DNA of 64,000 nt. Origin: an uncultured Oscillospiraceae bacterium. GTDB taxonomy: Bacteria > Bacillota > Clostridia > Oscillospirales > Acutalibacteraceae. The notes beneath the pieces were generated by a model. It was not told where the DNA came from. It did not search any database and saw nothing but the letters and a program-made list of their open reading frames with translations. The DNA is taken from assembly GCA_902478605.1 (NCBI GenBank), contig CABSLQ010000005.1:1-64000 (forward strand), in the 5' to 3' direction. The position numbers were made by a program, and so were the translations under genes. Position 1 is the stretch's first letter. Each line of letters opens with the position of its first letter. Below, in pieces: positions 16,768 through 26,813 of the stretch.

Positions 16768-19224
16768 ATGCCGCATATGCTCGCGCATGTTGCCGTGGAT
16801 CAGGCAGCGTTCCACTTCGATAAGCTGTATACCTATCTTGTGCCGCCGGAAGCCGGGCCGGTGATGCGGGGATGCCGGGTTCTGGTCCCCTTCGGCGGCG
16901 GCAACCGGCGGCGGCAGGGCATTGTCCTGCGCCTGGAAACGGCGGAGGAGCCGGGACGGGTCAAGGCGATAAGCCAGGTGCTCGAACGGGAGCCTCTGTT
17001 GGATGAGGAACTGCTGGAGCTGGCGCTGTGGCTGAAGGCGCGTACCTTCTGCACCGTGTTTGACGCGGTGCGGGCCATGCTGCCCACCGGGCTGTACATG
17101 CGGGTGCGTTTTACCCTCAAGGCGGCGGTGCCGCCCGATGCACCAATTCTGGATACCCTTCCCCCTATCGAGCGGCAGGCGGCGGCATTGGTTGCCGGCT
17201 GCCCTTCCGGTATCCGGGCCGATTTGCTGTACAAAAAGCTGGGACTGCAGGACGGCTGCGGCGTGATCGAAGCCTTGCTGGCCAAGGGCGTGATCACGCG
17301 CGGCGAGGATGCCGTCCGGCAGGTGGGGGACGCCACCATCCGCATGGTGCGGCTCTGTCTGGAAGGGGAAGCGCTGGAACAGGCGCTGCACGGCTGCACC
17401 GATAAGCAGAAGGCGGTGGTGCGCCTGCTGCAGGAGGCGGGCTGCGCGTCGGTTAAGGAGATATGTTATTTTGCTTCGGTGACCGTTGCGGTGATCGCGG
17501 CGCTGATAAAAAAGGGGGTGGTGGAGTACTTCGAAAACGAAGTGCTCCGTTCTCCTGTCAGCCTGCGGGAAGAGCCGGCGGCCATCGTTTCTGCGCGGCT
17601 CAGCGCGGAGCAGCAGCAGGCCTACGACGCGCTGCTGGCGCGGTACCGCGAACGGAAAGCGGCCGGCGCGCTGCTGTACGGCGTGACCGGCAGCGGCAAG
17701 ACGCAGGTGTATATGAATCTCATCGATCGGGTGCTGGAGGACGGCCGGCAGGTGCTCGTCATGGTACCGGAGATTTCCCTAACCCCGCAGATGATGCAGC
17801 TGTTTCTGGAAAAATACGGCCGGCGCGTCGCTGTGCTGCACAGCGCGCTGGCCATGGGGGAGCGCGTGGACGAATGGAAGCGGATCCGGCGGGGTGAAGC
17901 ACGCATTGTCGTGGGAACGCGCTCGGCGGTATTTGCCCCCTTTGATAATCTGGGCCTTGTGGTCATGGATGAGGAACAGGAGCATACCTATAAATCGGAA
18001 TCGTCTCCGCGCTATCACGCGCGGGATGTGGCGCGGTTCCGCTGCGCCCGGCATAACGCCTTGCTGCTGCTCACCTCGGCGACGCCCTCGATAGAAAGCT
18101 ATCACGCCGCGCTTGCGGGGCGCTATTCGCTGCATGAACTGCACGGGCGGTTCGGGGCGGCGCAGCTGCCGGCGGTCGAGGTGGTGGATATGCGGCAGGA
18201 GCCGCTGGAGGATTCCGCCATCGGCGAAACGCTGCGCCGCGAAATGCGTGAGACATTGGATAAGGGCCGGCAGGTCATTCTGCTGCTCAACCGCCGCGGC
18301 TTTCACACCCATATTTCCTGCCGTTCGTGCGGGAATGTGCTCACCTGCCCGTCGTGCAGCATATCGCTGACCTATCACCGGGCAAACGGGCGGTTGATGT
18401 GCCATTACTGCGGACACACACAGGAGCCGGCGAGCCGCTGCCCCGTGTGCGGCTCGGATAAGATGCGGTATACCGGCCTCGGCACCCAGCGGGTGGAACA
18501 GGAGCTGGAAGAGCTGTTTCCGGAGGTGCCGGTGCTGCGCATGGATACCGATACCACCATGTCCCGCTTCGCCTATGAAAAGCGGTTCGGCCAGTTCGCC
18601 GCGGGGGAATACCGGATCCTGATTGGCACCCAGATGGTGGCCAAGGGGCTGGATTTTCCCGAGGTGGGCCTGGTCGGGGTACTGTCGGCGGACCAGTCGC
18701 TGTACGGCGACGATTACCGCTGCTATGAAACGACCTTTTCGCTGCTAACCCAGGTTATCGGCCGCGCCGGCCGGCGTGACGAGACGGGGAAGGCGATCAT
18801 TCAGACCTATACGCCGGAAAACTTTGTGATTGAACTGGCCTCCCGGCAGGATTACCGCGCGTTCTACGATTTGGAGATTGCCTCGCGCAAGATGATGAAA
18901 TACCCGCCTTATACCGATTTGTATCTGTTCGGTTTTGTGGGAATACAGGAGGCGCAGGTACGCGCCGCGACCGGCCGCTTTCTCCGGGCGCTGCATGCGC
19001 TGGCGACGCAGGACTATACCGACGTACCGATGATCGTGCTCGATCCGACGCCGGCGGCGGTCGCGCGGGTGGCGGGTAAATACCGGTATAAAATACTGGT
19101 TAAGACGGTGAACAACGCACGCATGCGGGAGATGACAGCCCGGCTGCTCATCGAAGCCAACCGGCAGCCGGAGAATAAAACGGTGACGGTGTACGCCGAC
19201 ATCAATCCCGCGGGCATGCTGTAG
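16768..19224 (+). CDS. priA: Primosomal protein N' (replication restart helicase PriA)
   Basis: 818 residues. Order: N-terminal 3'-DNA-binding domain (to about 105), winged helix, then the helicase core with Walker A VTGSGKTQ (about residue 308) and the DEEQ box VVMDEEQEHTYK. A zinc-binding insertion contains four Cys pairs (SCRSCGNVLTCPSCS, CHYCGH, CPVCGS). Motifs IGTQMVAKGLDFP and IGRAGRRDETG follow. It reloads the replisome at stalled forks. The start ATG has AGGGGAG upstream; a GTG three codons earlier overlaps that site. Confidence 0.96.
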   Translation: MPHMLAHVAVDQAAFHFDKLYTYLVPPEAGPVMRGCRVLVPFGGGNRRRQGIVLRLETAEEPGRVKAISQVLEREPLLDEELLELALWLKARTFCTVFDAVRAMLPTGLYMRVRFTLKAAVPPDAPILDTLPPIERQAAALVAGCPSGIRADLLYKKLGLQDGCGVIEALLAKGVITRGEDAVRQVGDATIRMVRLCLEGEALEQALHGCTDKQKAVVRLLQEAGCASVKEICYFASVTVAVIAALIKKGVVEYFENEVLRSPVSLREEPAAIVSARLSAEQQQAYDALLARYRERKAAGALLYGVTGSGKTQVYMNLIDRVLEDGRQVLVMVPEISLTPQMMQLFLEKYGRRVAVLHSALAMGERVDEWKRIRRGEARIVVGTRSAVFAPFDNLGLVVMDEEQEHTYKSESSPRYHARDVARFRCARHNALLLLTSATPSIESYHAALAGRYSLHELHGRFGAAQLPAVEVVDMRQEPLEDSAIGETLRREMRETLDKGRQVILLLNRRGFHTHISCRSCGNVLTCPSCSISLTYHRANGRLMCHYCGHTQEPASRCPVCGSDKMRYTGLGTQRVEQELEELFPEVPVLRMDTDTTMSRFAYEKRFGQFAAGEYRILIGTQMVAKGLDFPEVGLVGVLSADQSLYGDDYRCYETTFSLLTQVIGRAGRRDETGKAIIQTYTPENFVIELASRQDYRAFYDLEIASRKMMKYPPYTDLYLFGFVGIQEAQVRAATGRFLRALHALATQDYTDVPMIVLDPTPAAVARVAGKYRYKILVKTVNNARMREMTARLLIEANRQPENKTVTVYADINPAGML

Positions 19225-19269
19225 ATAGGGCGCCGCATAACGATTCAGAAGAAAGGAATGGATATCCCT

Positions 19270-19728
19270 ATGGCAATACGCAATATTTTAAAGGAATCGG
19301 ATCCCTTTTTGCACAAGGTGTGCCGCCCGGTGGAAACGTTTGACGAGCGGCTTCACCAGCTGCTGGACGATATGGCGGAAACGCTGCACAAGGCGGACGG
19401 CGTCGGCCTGGCTGCGCCGCAGGTCGGCGTACTGCGCCGGCTGTTTATCATGGATTTCGGCGACGGCGTGATTGAGGCCATCAACCCGCAGATCCTCAGC
19501 ACCAAGGGAAAACAGGAGGATGTGGAAGGCTGCCTTTCCTGTCCGGGCGAATACGGCATTACCAGACGGCCCAAAACCGTCAAGCTGCAGGCGCAGGACC
19601 GCAATGGCAAATACTTTATTATAACGGGCAGCGATTTGATGGCGCGCTGTATCTGCCATGAAAACGATCATCTCGACGGCGTGCTGTTCAAGGAACACGT
19701 GATTCGCATGCTGGATCCGGACGAATAA
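19270..19728 (+). CDS. def: Peptide deformylase
   Basis: 152 residues. All three metalloenzyme motifs are present: GVGLAAPQVG, EGCLSCP and CHENDHLDG. The last has Asn where HEIDHLDG is common; both His and the Glu are kept. It removes the formyl group from nascent proteins and is paired with fmt, which adds it. The second of two ATGs is chosen because it gives the family start AIRNILK. Confidence 0.95.
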   Translation: MAIRNILKESDPFLHKVCRPVETFDERLHQLLDDMAETLHKADGVGLAAPQVGVLRRLFIMDFGDGVIEAINPQILSTKGKQEDVEGCLSCPGEYGITRRPKTVKLQAQDRNGKYFIITGSDLMARCICHENDHLDGVLFKEHVIRMLDPDE

Positions 19729-19777
19729 AAGAAAGCGGCGTGCTTGTATTTCCCGGGCAATCAAAGGAGAGGATCAC

Positions 19778-20725
19778 ATGCGTGTCATATTCATGGGAAC
19801 GCCGGATTTTGCGGTTCCCACACTGGAACGCCTATGCGAAGACGGGCATGAGGTCGTGCTCGCCGTGACACAGGCGGATAAGCCCCGGGGGCGGGGACAG
19901 CAGATGAAGCCCACCCCTGTAAAGGAAAAGGCCTTGCAGCACAATATCCCGGTCTATCAGCCGGAAAAGTTGAAGACGGATGAAGCGTATGCGTATCTGG
20001 CCTCCTTCGGGCCGGATGTCATCGTGGTGGTGGCCTACGGCAAGATCCTGCCGCAACGAATTTTGGATCTGCCGCGGTACGGCTGCATCAACGTGCACGC
20101 TTCTTTGCTGCCGCGGTATCGCGGGGCAGCGCCGATCCAGTGGGCCGTGCTCAACGGGGAGACGGAGGCCGGCGTGACCACCATGCAGATGGCGGCGGGC
20201 CTGGATACCGGCGATATGCTGCTGCGCAGCCGGCGGCCGCTGCCGGAGGATATGACGGGCGGCGAGCTGCACGACCTGCTGGCGCAGGACGGGGCGCTGC
20301 TGCTTTCCCGGACGCTGCGCGCACTTGAAAGCGGTGACCTGCATCCGGAAAAGCAGGACGATTCCCTCTCCTGCTATGCGCCCATGCTGGAAAAATCGAT
20401 GGGGACGCTTGACTGGAACCGCCCGGCGCGTCAGCTGCATAATCAGGTGCGCGGGCTCAATCCATGGCCGTCCGCCGTCTGCCGGTTTGCCGGCAAGGCG
20501 CTCAAGGTACACCGCAGCCGGGTAGGCGACGGCAAAACCGATGAGCGGCCGGGCACGGTCGTAAAGTTAGATCCTTTTACAGTGGCTTGCGGCGAGGGAA
20601 CCACGCTGGAACTGCTCGAGGTGCAGTACGAGGGGGCCAAACGGATGCCGGCGGCGGATTTTCTGCGGGGGCATCCGGCGCACGTTGGCATGCGGCTGGA
20701 CGAGCCGCAGGAGAATCCGGCGTAA
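19778..20725 (+). CDS. fmt: Methionyl-tRNA formyltransferase
   Basis: 315 residues. The N-terminal Rossmann domain carries FMGTPDFAVPTLE and the catalytic block INVHASLLPRYRGAAPIQWA with N, H and the later D. The C-terminal OB-like domain binds tRNA. It formylates initiator Met-tRNA from formyl-tetrahydrofolate. Length is normal and AGGAGAGG precedes the ATG. Confidence 0.96.
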   Translation: MRVIFMGTPDFAVPTLERLCEDGHEVVLAVTQADKPRGRGQQMKPTPVKEKALQHNIPVYQPEKLKTDEAYAYLASFGPDVIVVVAYGKILPQRILDLPRYGCINVHASLLPRYRGAAPIQWAVLNGETEAGVTTMQMAAGLDTGDMLLRSRRPLPEDMTGGELHDLLAQDGALLLSRTLRALESGDLHPEKQDDSLSCYAPMLEKSMGTLDWNRPARQLHNQVRGLNPWPSAVCRFAGKALKVHRSRVGDGKTDERPGTVVKLDPFTVACGEGTTLELLEVQYEGAKRMPAADFLRGHPAHVGMRLDEPQENPA

Positions 20726-20780
20726 TTGTATGGACGGCGGAGAAACCGGGCACACTCGTTAGAGAAAGGAGCGATGCGGC

Positions 20781-21482
20781 ATGCCGTGGGGATTTTTTCT
20801 GGATAGATGGTACGTCCTTCTGGTGATTCCGGCGCTGCTGATTTCCGCTTGGGCGCAGATAAGCGTGCAGACCACCTTTAAAAAATACAGCCGTGTGATG
20901 ACGGGGCGCGGTCTGACCGGGGCCGCGGCGAGTCAGCTGATCCAGAAGCAGAACGGGATTTCGGTTCCGATCGAGCCTACGAACGGGTCGCTGACCGATC
21001 ACTTTGATCCGCGCGGCAACGTTATCCGCTTGTCGGAGCCGGTGTATGCGGTCAGTTCGGTGGCGGCGGTCGGTGTGGCGGCCCATGAAACGGGACATGC
21101 GCTGCAGTATGCCAAGGGGTATGCCATGATTCGGGTGCGTAACGCCATCATACCGGTGACGCGCATCGGATCGACGCTGTCGCCCTATCTGGTGTTTTTT
21201 GGCTTGATTTTCAGCTTTTATCCCCTGGCTTATCTGGGCATCGCCTTTTTCTGCCTGGCGGTGCTGTTTCAGCTGCTGACCCTGCCGGTGGAATTCAACG
21301 CGAGCGCCCGCGCGCTGCGGGCGCTGAGCAGCGGCGGCATGATGACAAAGGAAGAACTGAACGGAGCGAAAAAGGTGCTGACCGCCGCCGCCATGACCTA
21401 TGTCGCGGCGCTTTTCGTATCGCTGATGAGCCTGCTGCGTCTGATTCTTATCGTCGCCGGCCGCGGCCGGCAAAACCGGTGA
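20781..21482 (+). CDS. YugP-type zinc metallopeptidase (Peptidase_Mx family), membrane
   Basis: 233 residues with an N-terminal helix, the active-site motif GVAAHETGHALQYA near residue 103 and at least two further membrane helices (about 130-175 and 210-228). The segment TDHFDPRGNVIRLSEPVYA is typical of the family. It is a predicted membrane metalloprotease of unknown substrate, commonly located between fmt and rsmB in clostridia. Its stop overlaps the rsmB GTG (GTGA). Confidence 0.88.
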   Translation: MPWGFFLDRWYVLLVIPALLISAWAQISVQTTFKKYSRVMTGRGLTGAAASQLIQKQNGISVPIEPTNGSLTDHFDPRGNVIRLSEPVYAVSSVAAVGVAAHETGHALQYAKGYAMIRVRNAIIPVTRIGSTLSPYLVFFGLIFSFYPLAYLGIAFFCLAVLFQLLTLPVEFNASARALRALSSGGMMTKEELNGAKKVLTAAAMTYVAALFVSLMSLLRLILIVAGRGRQNR

Positions 21483-22801
21483 CCGCCGGGAACGCACGGC
21501 AGGCGGCCGTGCGCGCTTTGCTGCAAATTGACGGGGCCGGCGGGTATTCCAATGTGGTGCTGGATAACCTGCTCGAGAACACCGGGATGCCCGCCGCCGA
21601 CCGGGCGATGGCGTCCCGCCTGGTTTACGGGGTGGTGGAGCGTCGCCTGACTCTGGATTATCTTTTGTCGGTCTGTTCCTCGATGCCGCTTAAAAAGATG
21701 CATCCGGCGGTGCGGGAGATTCTGCGCTGCGGCGTATATCAATTGGTATATATGGATAAGGTGCCGGCCAGCGCCGCGGTCAACGAATCGGTCAAGCTGA
21801 CCCGCGCCATGAAGCAGCCGGCCGCCGCCGGGTTTGTCAACGGCCTGCTGCGCGGCGTACAGCGCAAAAAGACCGAGCTGCTGCAAAACCTGCCCGACAC
21901 GGAGGAGGGGCTTTCCATCCGGTATTCCTGCCCGCGGGAGCTCATCGCCTTATGGCGCGCGGCGTATGGGGACGAAACCACGCACCAGCTGCTCGCCCAT
22001 TTAAATGATGTGCCGGATACCTGCCTGCGCGTGAATACGCTGGCCATCGAGGAAGAGGCGTTTGCCGAACGGCTGCGCGCGGCGGGAATCCCATACCGAA
22101 AAGAACCCGACCTGCCCGGCTGTTTCCGGGTAACGGGGTCAGGGGCCCTGCGGGAGCTTGCAAACGAAGCGGAAAACTGGTATTATCATCAGGATGCGGC
22201 GTCTCAGTGGTGCTGTCTCGCGCTGGGAGCGCAGCCGGGGGAACATATCGCCGACGTCTGCGCGGCGCCGGGCGGGAAAAGCTTTACGACGGCGCAGTAT
22301 ATGGGAAACCAGGGCGAAATATTGGCGGGGGATGTGTATCCCGCCAAATGCGACATGATGGAACAACGGGCGCGGCGCCTGGGGATTACCTGCCTGCGCA
22401 CGGTGGCGCGCGATGCGGCCAAGCCGCCGCCCGCCTCGCTGCATGCGGCATTTGACAGGGTGCTGTGCGATGTGCCGTGCTCCGGTCTCGGCGTGATTCG
22501 GCGCAAACCGGAGATACGCTACAAGCCGCTTGCGGAATGGGACGGTTTGCCCGCCGTGCAGTACGCCATTCTGGAACAGGCGGCGCTTCTGGTCCGGCCC
22601 GGCGGCGTGCTGCAGTATTCGACCTGCACGCTTCGGCCGGAGGAAAACGAACGGGTGGCAAAGCGCTTTTTGCGCGAGCATGCGGAATTCGCTCCGCGCC
22701 CGCTGCCCATAGAACCGGCGGCCGGTTCGCATATGCTGACACTGTTTCCGCATATACACGGGACGGACGGCTTTTTTATCGCCGGCTTCGTGAAAAAATG
22801 A
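21479..22801 (+). CDS. rsmB: 16S rRNA (cytosine-967 C5)-methyltransferase
   Basis: 440 residues. A NusB-like N-terminal domain (to about 130, with AVNESVKL) is followed by the SAM-dependent methyltransferase: DVCAAPGGKSF for SAM binding, the CDVPCSGLGVIRRKP motif with one catalytic Cys, and YSTCTLRPEEN with the other. The start is a GTG whose last bases are shared with the stop of the preceding gene. Confidence 0.95.
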   Translation: MTAGNARQAAVRALLQIDGAGGYSNVVLDNLLENTGMPAADRAMASRLVYGVVERRLTLDYLLSVCSSMPLKKMHPAVREILRCGVYQLVYMDKVPASAAVNESVKLTRAMKQPAAAGFVNGLLRGVQRKKTELLQNLPDTEEGLSIRYSCPRELIALWRAAYGDETTHQLLAHLNDVPDTCLRVNTLAIEEEAFAERLRAAGIPYRKEPDLPGCFRVTGSGALRELANEAENWYYHQDAASQWCCLALGAQPGEHIADVCAAPGGKSFTTAQYMGNQGEILAGDVYPAKCDMMEQRARRLGITCLRTVARDAAKPPPASLHAAFDRVLCDVPCSGLGVIRRKPEIRYKPLAEWDGLPAVQYAILEQAALLVRPGGVLQYSTCTLRPEENERVAKRFLREHAEFAPRPLPIEPAAGSHMLTLFPHIHGTDGFFIAGFVKK

Positions 22802-22810
22802 GGTGACGGC

Positions 22811-23863
22811 TTGACGCCAAGAATCGATATCAAAGCGCTGCCTCCCGAGGAGCTGCAGCAATTGCTGGCACAACGTGGGCTGCCCGCCTATCGGGTCAGG
22901 CAAATACAGGAATGGATGGACAAAGGTGTTTCCGATTTTGCACAAATGTCAAATATCCCACAGGCTCTTAGGAGTGAATTATCACAAACTTTTACGATTT
23001 CCAGGGTCAAGATTCAAAAAAAGCTTGTATCCGGTGTGGATAATACTGTAAAATACCTGTATGCCCTGCCGGATGGCGAAACGGTGGAATCGGTGCTGAT
23101 GCAATATAAGCACGGATGGTCGCAGTGTTTGTCCACCCAGGCGGGCTGCCGCATGGGATGCGCGTTTTGTGCGACCGGGATGGGCGGCCTTTCCCGCAAT
23201 CTTTCGGCTTCGGAGATACTGGGGCAGATTGAAACAGCGCAGGCGGATACGGGCGTGCGCGTCTCTTCCGTTGTGCTCATGGGAATGGGCGAGCCGCTCG
23301 ATAACTACGATAATGTGCTCCGTTTCCTGCATATGCTCGGCAGCGAAGGCGGCGTACATATCGGCATGCGGCATGTGTCTCTCTCCACCTGCGGCATGGT
23401 CGATAAGATTTATAAGCTGATGGAGGAGAAGCTGCAGCTCACGTTGTCCGTTTCGCTGCATGCACCCAACAACGCCATCCGTTCCCGGCTGATGCCGATT
23501 AACCGCCGCTGGCCGGTGGAGGAACTGCTGGAAGCCTGCCGCGCCTATATCAAGGCGACCGGCCGGCGCATATCGTTTGAGTATGCCATGATAGACGGCG
23601 TCAACGATACGCCTGCGTGCGCGCAGGAACTGGCGGGGCGGCTGCACGGCATGCTTTGTCATGTCAATCTGATACCCGCCAACGAGGTGGAGGGAAAATC
23701 CCACCGGCGTTCCTCCGCGGCGCGTCTGCAGGCGTTTCGGGCGGCGCTCGAAGCGCGGGGCATCAACGTGACGGTGCGGCGTACGCTCGGCGCGGATATT
23801 CAGGCCTCCTGCGGGCAGCTGCGCCGGCAGCAGAACGCGGCACCAAAGCCGTCTGCGGATTGA
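22811..23863 (+). CDS. rlmN: 23S rRNA/tRNA adenine-C2 methyltransferase RlmN (radical SAM)
   Basis: 350 residues. The radical SAM cluster motif is GCRMGCAFCATGMGGLSRNL (C-x3-C-x2-C). The LMGMGEPLDNYDNV segment and the C-terminal CGQLRR Cys belong to the two-Cys mechanism. It methylates A2503 of 23S rRNA and A37 of some tRNAs. The start is a TTG with AGGTGA eight bases upstream. Confidence 0.95.
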   Translation: MTPRIDIKALPPEELQQLLAQRGLPAYRVRQIQEWMDKGVSDFAQMSNIPQALRSELSQTFTISRVKIQKKLVSGVDNTVKYLYALPDGETVESVLMQYKHGWSQCLSTQAGCRMGCAFCATGMGGLSRNLSASEILGQIETAQADTGVRVSSVVLMGMGEPLDNYDNVLRFLHMLGSEGGVHIGMRHVSLSTCGMVDKIYKLMEEKLQLTLSVSLHAPNNAIRSRLMPINRRWPVEELLEACRAYIKATGRRISFEYAMIDGVNDTPACAQELAGRLHGMLCHVNLIPANEVEGKSHRRSSAARLQAFRAALEARGINVTVRRTLGADIQASCGQLRRQQNAAPKPSAD

Positions 23864-23928
23864 GAAGCTTTACAGGTCATGGATCCGGCCCGATGGATGT
23901 CGGGCGATGGGAAAGGAGGCGTGTGGCC

Positions 23929-24654
23929 TTGAACGTTTATGGGAAAACCGATATCGGGCGCGTCCGTTCGACCAACCAGGATGCGTTTGTGTGCGGCCGG
24001 CTGTTCGAGGATACGGTTTTTGCCGTGGTTTGCGACGGTATGGGCGGCGCCAACGGCGGCGGTGTGGCGAGTGCCACGGCTATCCGGATTTTGTCCGATC
24101 GCCTGGTGACCGCGTACCGGGAAGGAATGGGCGACAGCTCGGTGCGTAACCTGCTGGAAAGCGCCATTGCGGCGGCCAATATTGAAATATACGATACGGC
24201 TATGGCAGAACCGGAGCTGCGCGGGATGGGCACCACCGTTGTGGCGGCCATTGTGACGGGCAGCCGCGTGCACATCGCGCATGTCGGGGACAGCCGCGCG
24301 TATCTCGTCACGTCGGAGGAACTCGAACAGATTACACGGGATCATTCCATTGTGCAGGCCATGGTGGAAAAAGGACAGTTGACCCAGAAGGAAGCACAGA
24401 ACCATCCGCGCAAGCATTTCATTACCCGTGCGCTGGGCGTGGAAGAGACGGTGCAGTGCGATTACACGGATTTCACCCTGCCGGAGGAGGGCAGACTGCT
24501 ACTTTGTACGGACGGGCTTACCAATATGGTGGAGACCGATGATATATATGCGATTGTCCGGTCGATGGATACGGAGCAATCGGTTGGCGCATTGCTTGAT
24601 GCGGCCAATGCGGCCGGAGGCAGCGACAACATTACCGCTGTGATGATTGCGTAA
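23929..24654 (+). CDS. prpC: PP2C-type Ser/Thr protein phosphatase
   Basis: 241 residues: GKTDIGRVRSTNQDAF, FAVVCDGMGGANGG (metal Asp), GMGTTVVAAIV, HVGDSRAYLV and GGSDNITAVMI are the conserved PP2C motifs. It dephosphorylates the substrates of, and reverses, the PASTA kinase encoded next. The start is set at the TTG nine bases behind AAAGGAGG; a GTG two codons earlier is too close. Confidence 0.93.
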   Translation: MNVYGKTDIGRVRSTNQDAFVCGRLFEDTVFAVVCDGMGGANGGGVASATAIRILSDRLVTAYREGMGDSSVRNLLESAIAAANIEIYDTAMAEPELRGMGTTVVAAIVTGSRVHIAHVGDSRAYLVTSEELEQITRDHSIVQAMVEKGQLTQKEAQNHPRKHFITRALGVEETVQCDYTDFTLPEEGRLLLCTDGLTNMVETDDIYAIVRSMDTEQSVGALLDAANAAGGSDNITAVMIA

Positions 24655-24676
24655 TACTGCGTAGGAGTGATTTTAC

Positions 24677-26806
24677 TTGGATAAGTACGTCGGCAAACGG
24701 CTGGATGGCCGTTACGAAATCAAGGAAGTCATCGGTGTGGGCGGCATGGCCTATGTCTATAAGGCTTATGACTGCATTGACGACCGCACTGTGGCAGTGA
24801 AAATCCTCAAGGACGAGTACCTGGCCAATGAGGAATTCACCCGCCGCTTCAAGAATGAATCCAAAGCGATCGCGATCCTCTCCCATCCCAATATTGTCAA
24901 AGTGTATGACGTCAGCTTCGGGGAGCGGCTGCAGTATATCGTGATGGAATACATCGACGGCATTACGCTCAAGGAATACATTGAACAGCAGCAGGACATC
25001 AAATGGAAAGAGGCCGTGCATTTCACGGTGCAGATTCTGCGCGCGCTGCAGCATGCGCATGACAAGGGCATTGTGCACCGGGATATCAAGCCGCAGAACA
25101 TCATGCTGCTGCCCGACGGCACGATCAAGGTGACCGACTTTGGCATCGCGCGGTTTTCCCGCAATGAAATCCGGGCGACCGGCGCGGGGGATAAAGCCAT
25201 CGGCTCGGTCCATTATATCAGCCCGGAACAGGCGCGGGGCGATATCACCGATGAAAAGGCGGATATCTATTCCACCGGCGTGATGCTGTATGAGATGCTG
25301 ACCGGCCGCCTTCCCTTCGAGGCGGACAACGCGGTGTCCGTCGCCATCATGCAGCTGCAGTCGGAGCCCAAGCGCCCGCGGGAGATCAACCCGGAGATCC
25401 CGGAGGGCCTCGAGGAAATTACCCTCAAGGCGATGCAGAAGGATCCCGCCAAGCGGTATCAGTCCGCCGCCGAGATGCTCAACGACATCGACGAATTCAA
25501 GCGCAACCCGAGCATTCACTTTGAATACACGTATTTTGAGGATAAAACACCCACCCGTTTTGTGGAGGCCATCACCCGCGTGAAGGGCGAAGCACCCATC
25601 ACCGAGACGGAACCCGAAGCGGATGCCGAAGAAGAAGAGGAAGAGGAGGAAAAGAAGGGGCCGCCCGTCCTGCCGATTCTGGCGGCCATCGCCGGCGCTT
25701 TTGTCGTGGTCGGCCTGATCTTCGTCCTGATCATCTTCATCAACAGCCTGAACCCGGAAGGAAAGGACGAACTGGTTGTCGAGAATTTCATCGGCATGAA
25801 CTACAACGAGGATATTGCCAACAACAGCGAGTATACCTCCAAGTATAATTTTAAATACAACACCGAATACAGCGATGCGCCGCAGGGCGAGGTCATCGAC
25901 CAGGATATCGAACCGGGCGAGACGAGAAAAGTCAAGTGCGAAATCACCCTGACCCTCAGCGCGGGGCAAAAGCTGATACAGATTCCCGAGGTAAGACCGG
26001 GCGACCTCAAGGAGACGGTGATCGCACATCTGAAGCAGGCGGGGTTCCAGGTGCTGGAGGTGCAGACCTCGAGCGAGGATGTGCCGGAAGGCGCTGTTAT
26101 CAGCACCGATCCGTCCTATCCTGCCGAACGGCCGGAAAACGAGATCATCAAGGTGCTTATCAGCACGGGGATTAAAGAGCCGGATCCCATTCCGGTTCCC
26201 AATGTGATGAATCTTGCGCTTCAGGATGCCATTGACAAACTGATGCAGAACGGCTTCGCGGTCAATTCCAGCAACGTGGTCAGGGTCAACAACAGCGCGC
26301 CCGAAGGCACGGTTATTGCGCAGTCGCCCGAGGCCGAATCCTCGCAGAAGCCGGGCACTGAGGTGGTGCTGACCGTCAGCAGCGGGTATCGGGATGTGGA
26401 CGTCAGCGTGCCGCTGCCCAATACTTCCACGCCGGTGGATCTGCAGATTTATATCAACGGTAAGATTAACAATGAGCTGTCCAACAGTTATAAGGGCCTG
26501 CTGCCCTCCGCTCTTCGCTCCATCACCATCAAATGCACCGAACAGGCGGCCAGCTACGATCTGACCATCATGATTTCGCCCGCCAATGAGAACCAGTTCA
26601 CGACGTATGTCAGCTATACGGTTAATGGACGCGCAGGATCCGCGTCGATGAATGGCTCACCGTCGTGGACGGAGCCCACGTCGGCCACGACAGCGCCGCC
26701 GACCACGCCGTCGACGATGCCGCCGACGACAACCCCGACAAGCAGCGAAACTTCCACCACCGAATCCACGGTGCCGACTTCGGAAGAGGAACCGGCAGAG
26801 GAGTAA
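24677..26806 (+). CDS. prkC: PASTA-domain Ser/Thr protein kinase
   Basis: 709 residues. The kinase domain (about 10-270) has the G-loop IGVGGMAYVYKA, VAVKILKDE, catalytic HRDIKPQN and DFG. An acidic linker of consecutive glutamates precedes one membrane helix (about 330-356). Three PASTA repeats (about 365-575) lie outside and sense muropeptides or lipid II in this family. A further beta-rich domain and a Thr/Pro/Ser-rich tail of about 55 residues end the protein. In spore formers the kinase influences germination and cell-wall homeostasis. TTG start behind AGGAG. Confidence 0.95.
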   Translation: MDKYVGKRLDGRYEIKEVIGVGGMAYVYKAYDCIDDRTVAVKILKDEYLANEEFTRRFKNESKAIAILSHPNIVKVYDVSFGERLQYIVMEYIDGITLKEYIEQQQDIKWKEAVHFTVQILRALQHAHDKGIVHRDIKPQNIMLLPDGTIKVTDFGIARFSRNEIRATGAGDKAIGSVHYISPEQARGDITDEKADIYSTGVMLYEMLTGRLPFEADNAVSVAIMQLQSEPKRPREINPEIPEGLEEITLKAMQKDPAKRYQSAAEMLNDIDEFKRNPSIHFEYTYFEDKTPTRFVEAITRVKGEAPITETEPEADAEEEEEEEEKKGPPVLPILAAIAGAFVVVGLIFVLIIFINSLNPEGKDELVVENFIGMNYNEDIANNSEYTSKYNFKYNTEYSDAPQGEVIDQDIEPGETRKVKCEITLTLSAGQKLIQIPEVRPGDLKETVIAHLKQAGFQVLEVQTSSEDVPEGAVISTDPSYPAERPENEIIKVLISTGIKEPDPIPVPNVMNLALQDAIDKLMQNGFAVNSSNVVRVNNSAPEGTVIAQSPEAESSQKPGTEVVLTVSSGYRDVDVSVPLPNTSTPVDLQIYINGKINNELSNSYKGLLPSALRSITIKCTEQAASYDLTIMISPANENQFTTYVSYTVNGRAGSASMNGSPSWTEPTSATTAPPTTPSTMPPTTTPTSSETSTTESTVPTSEEEPAEE

Positions 26807-26813
26807 CGGCGTG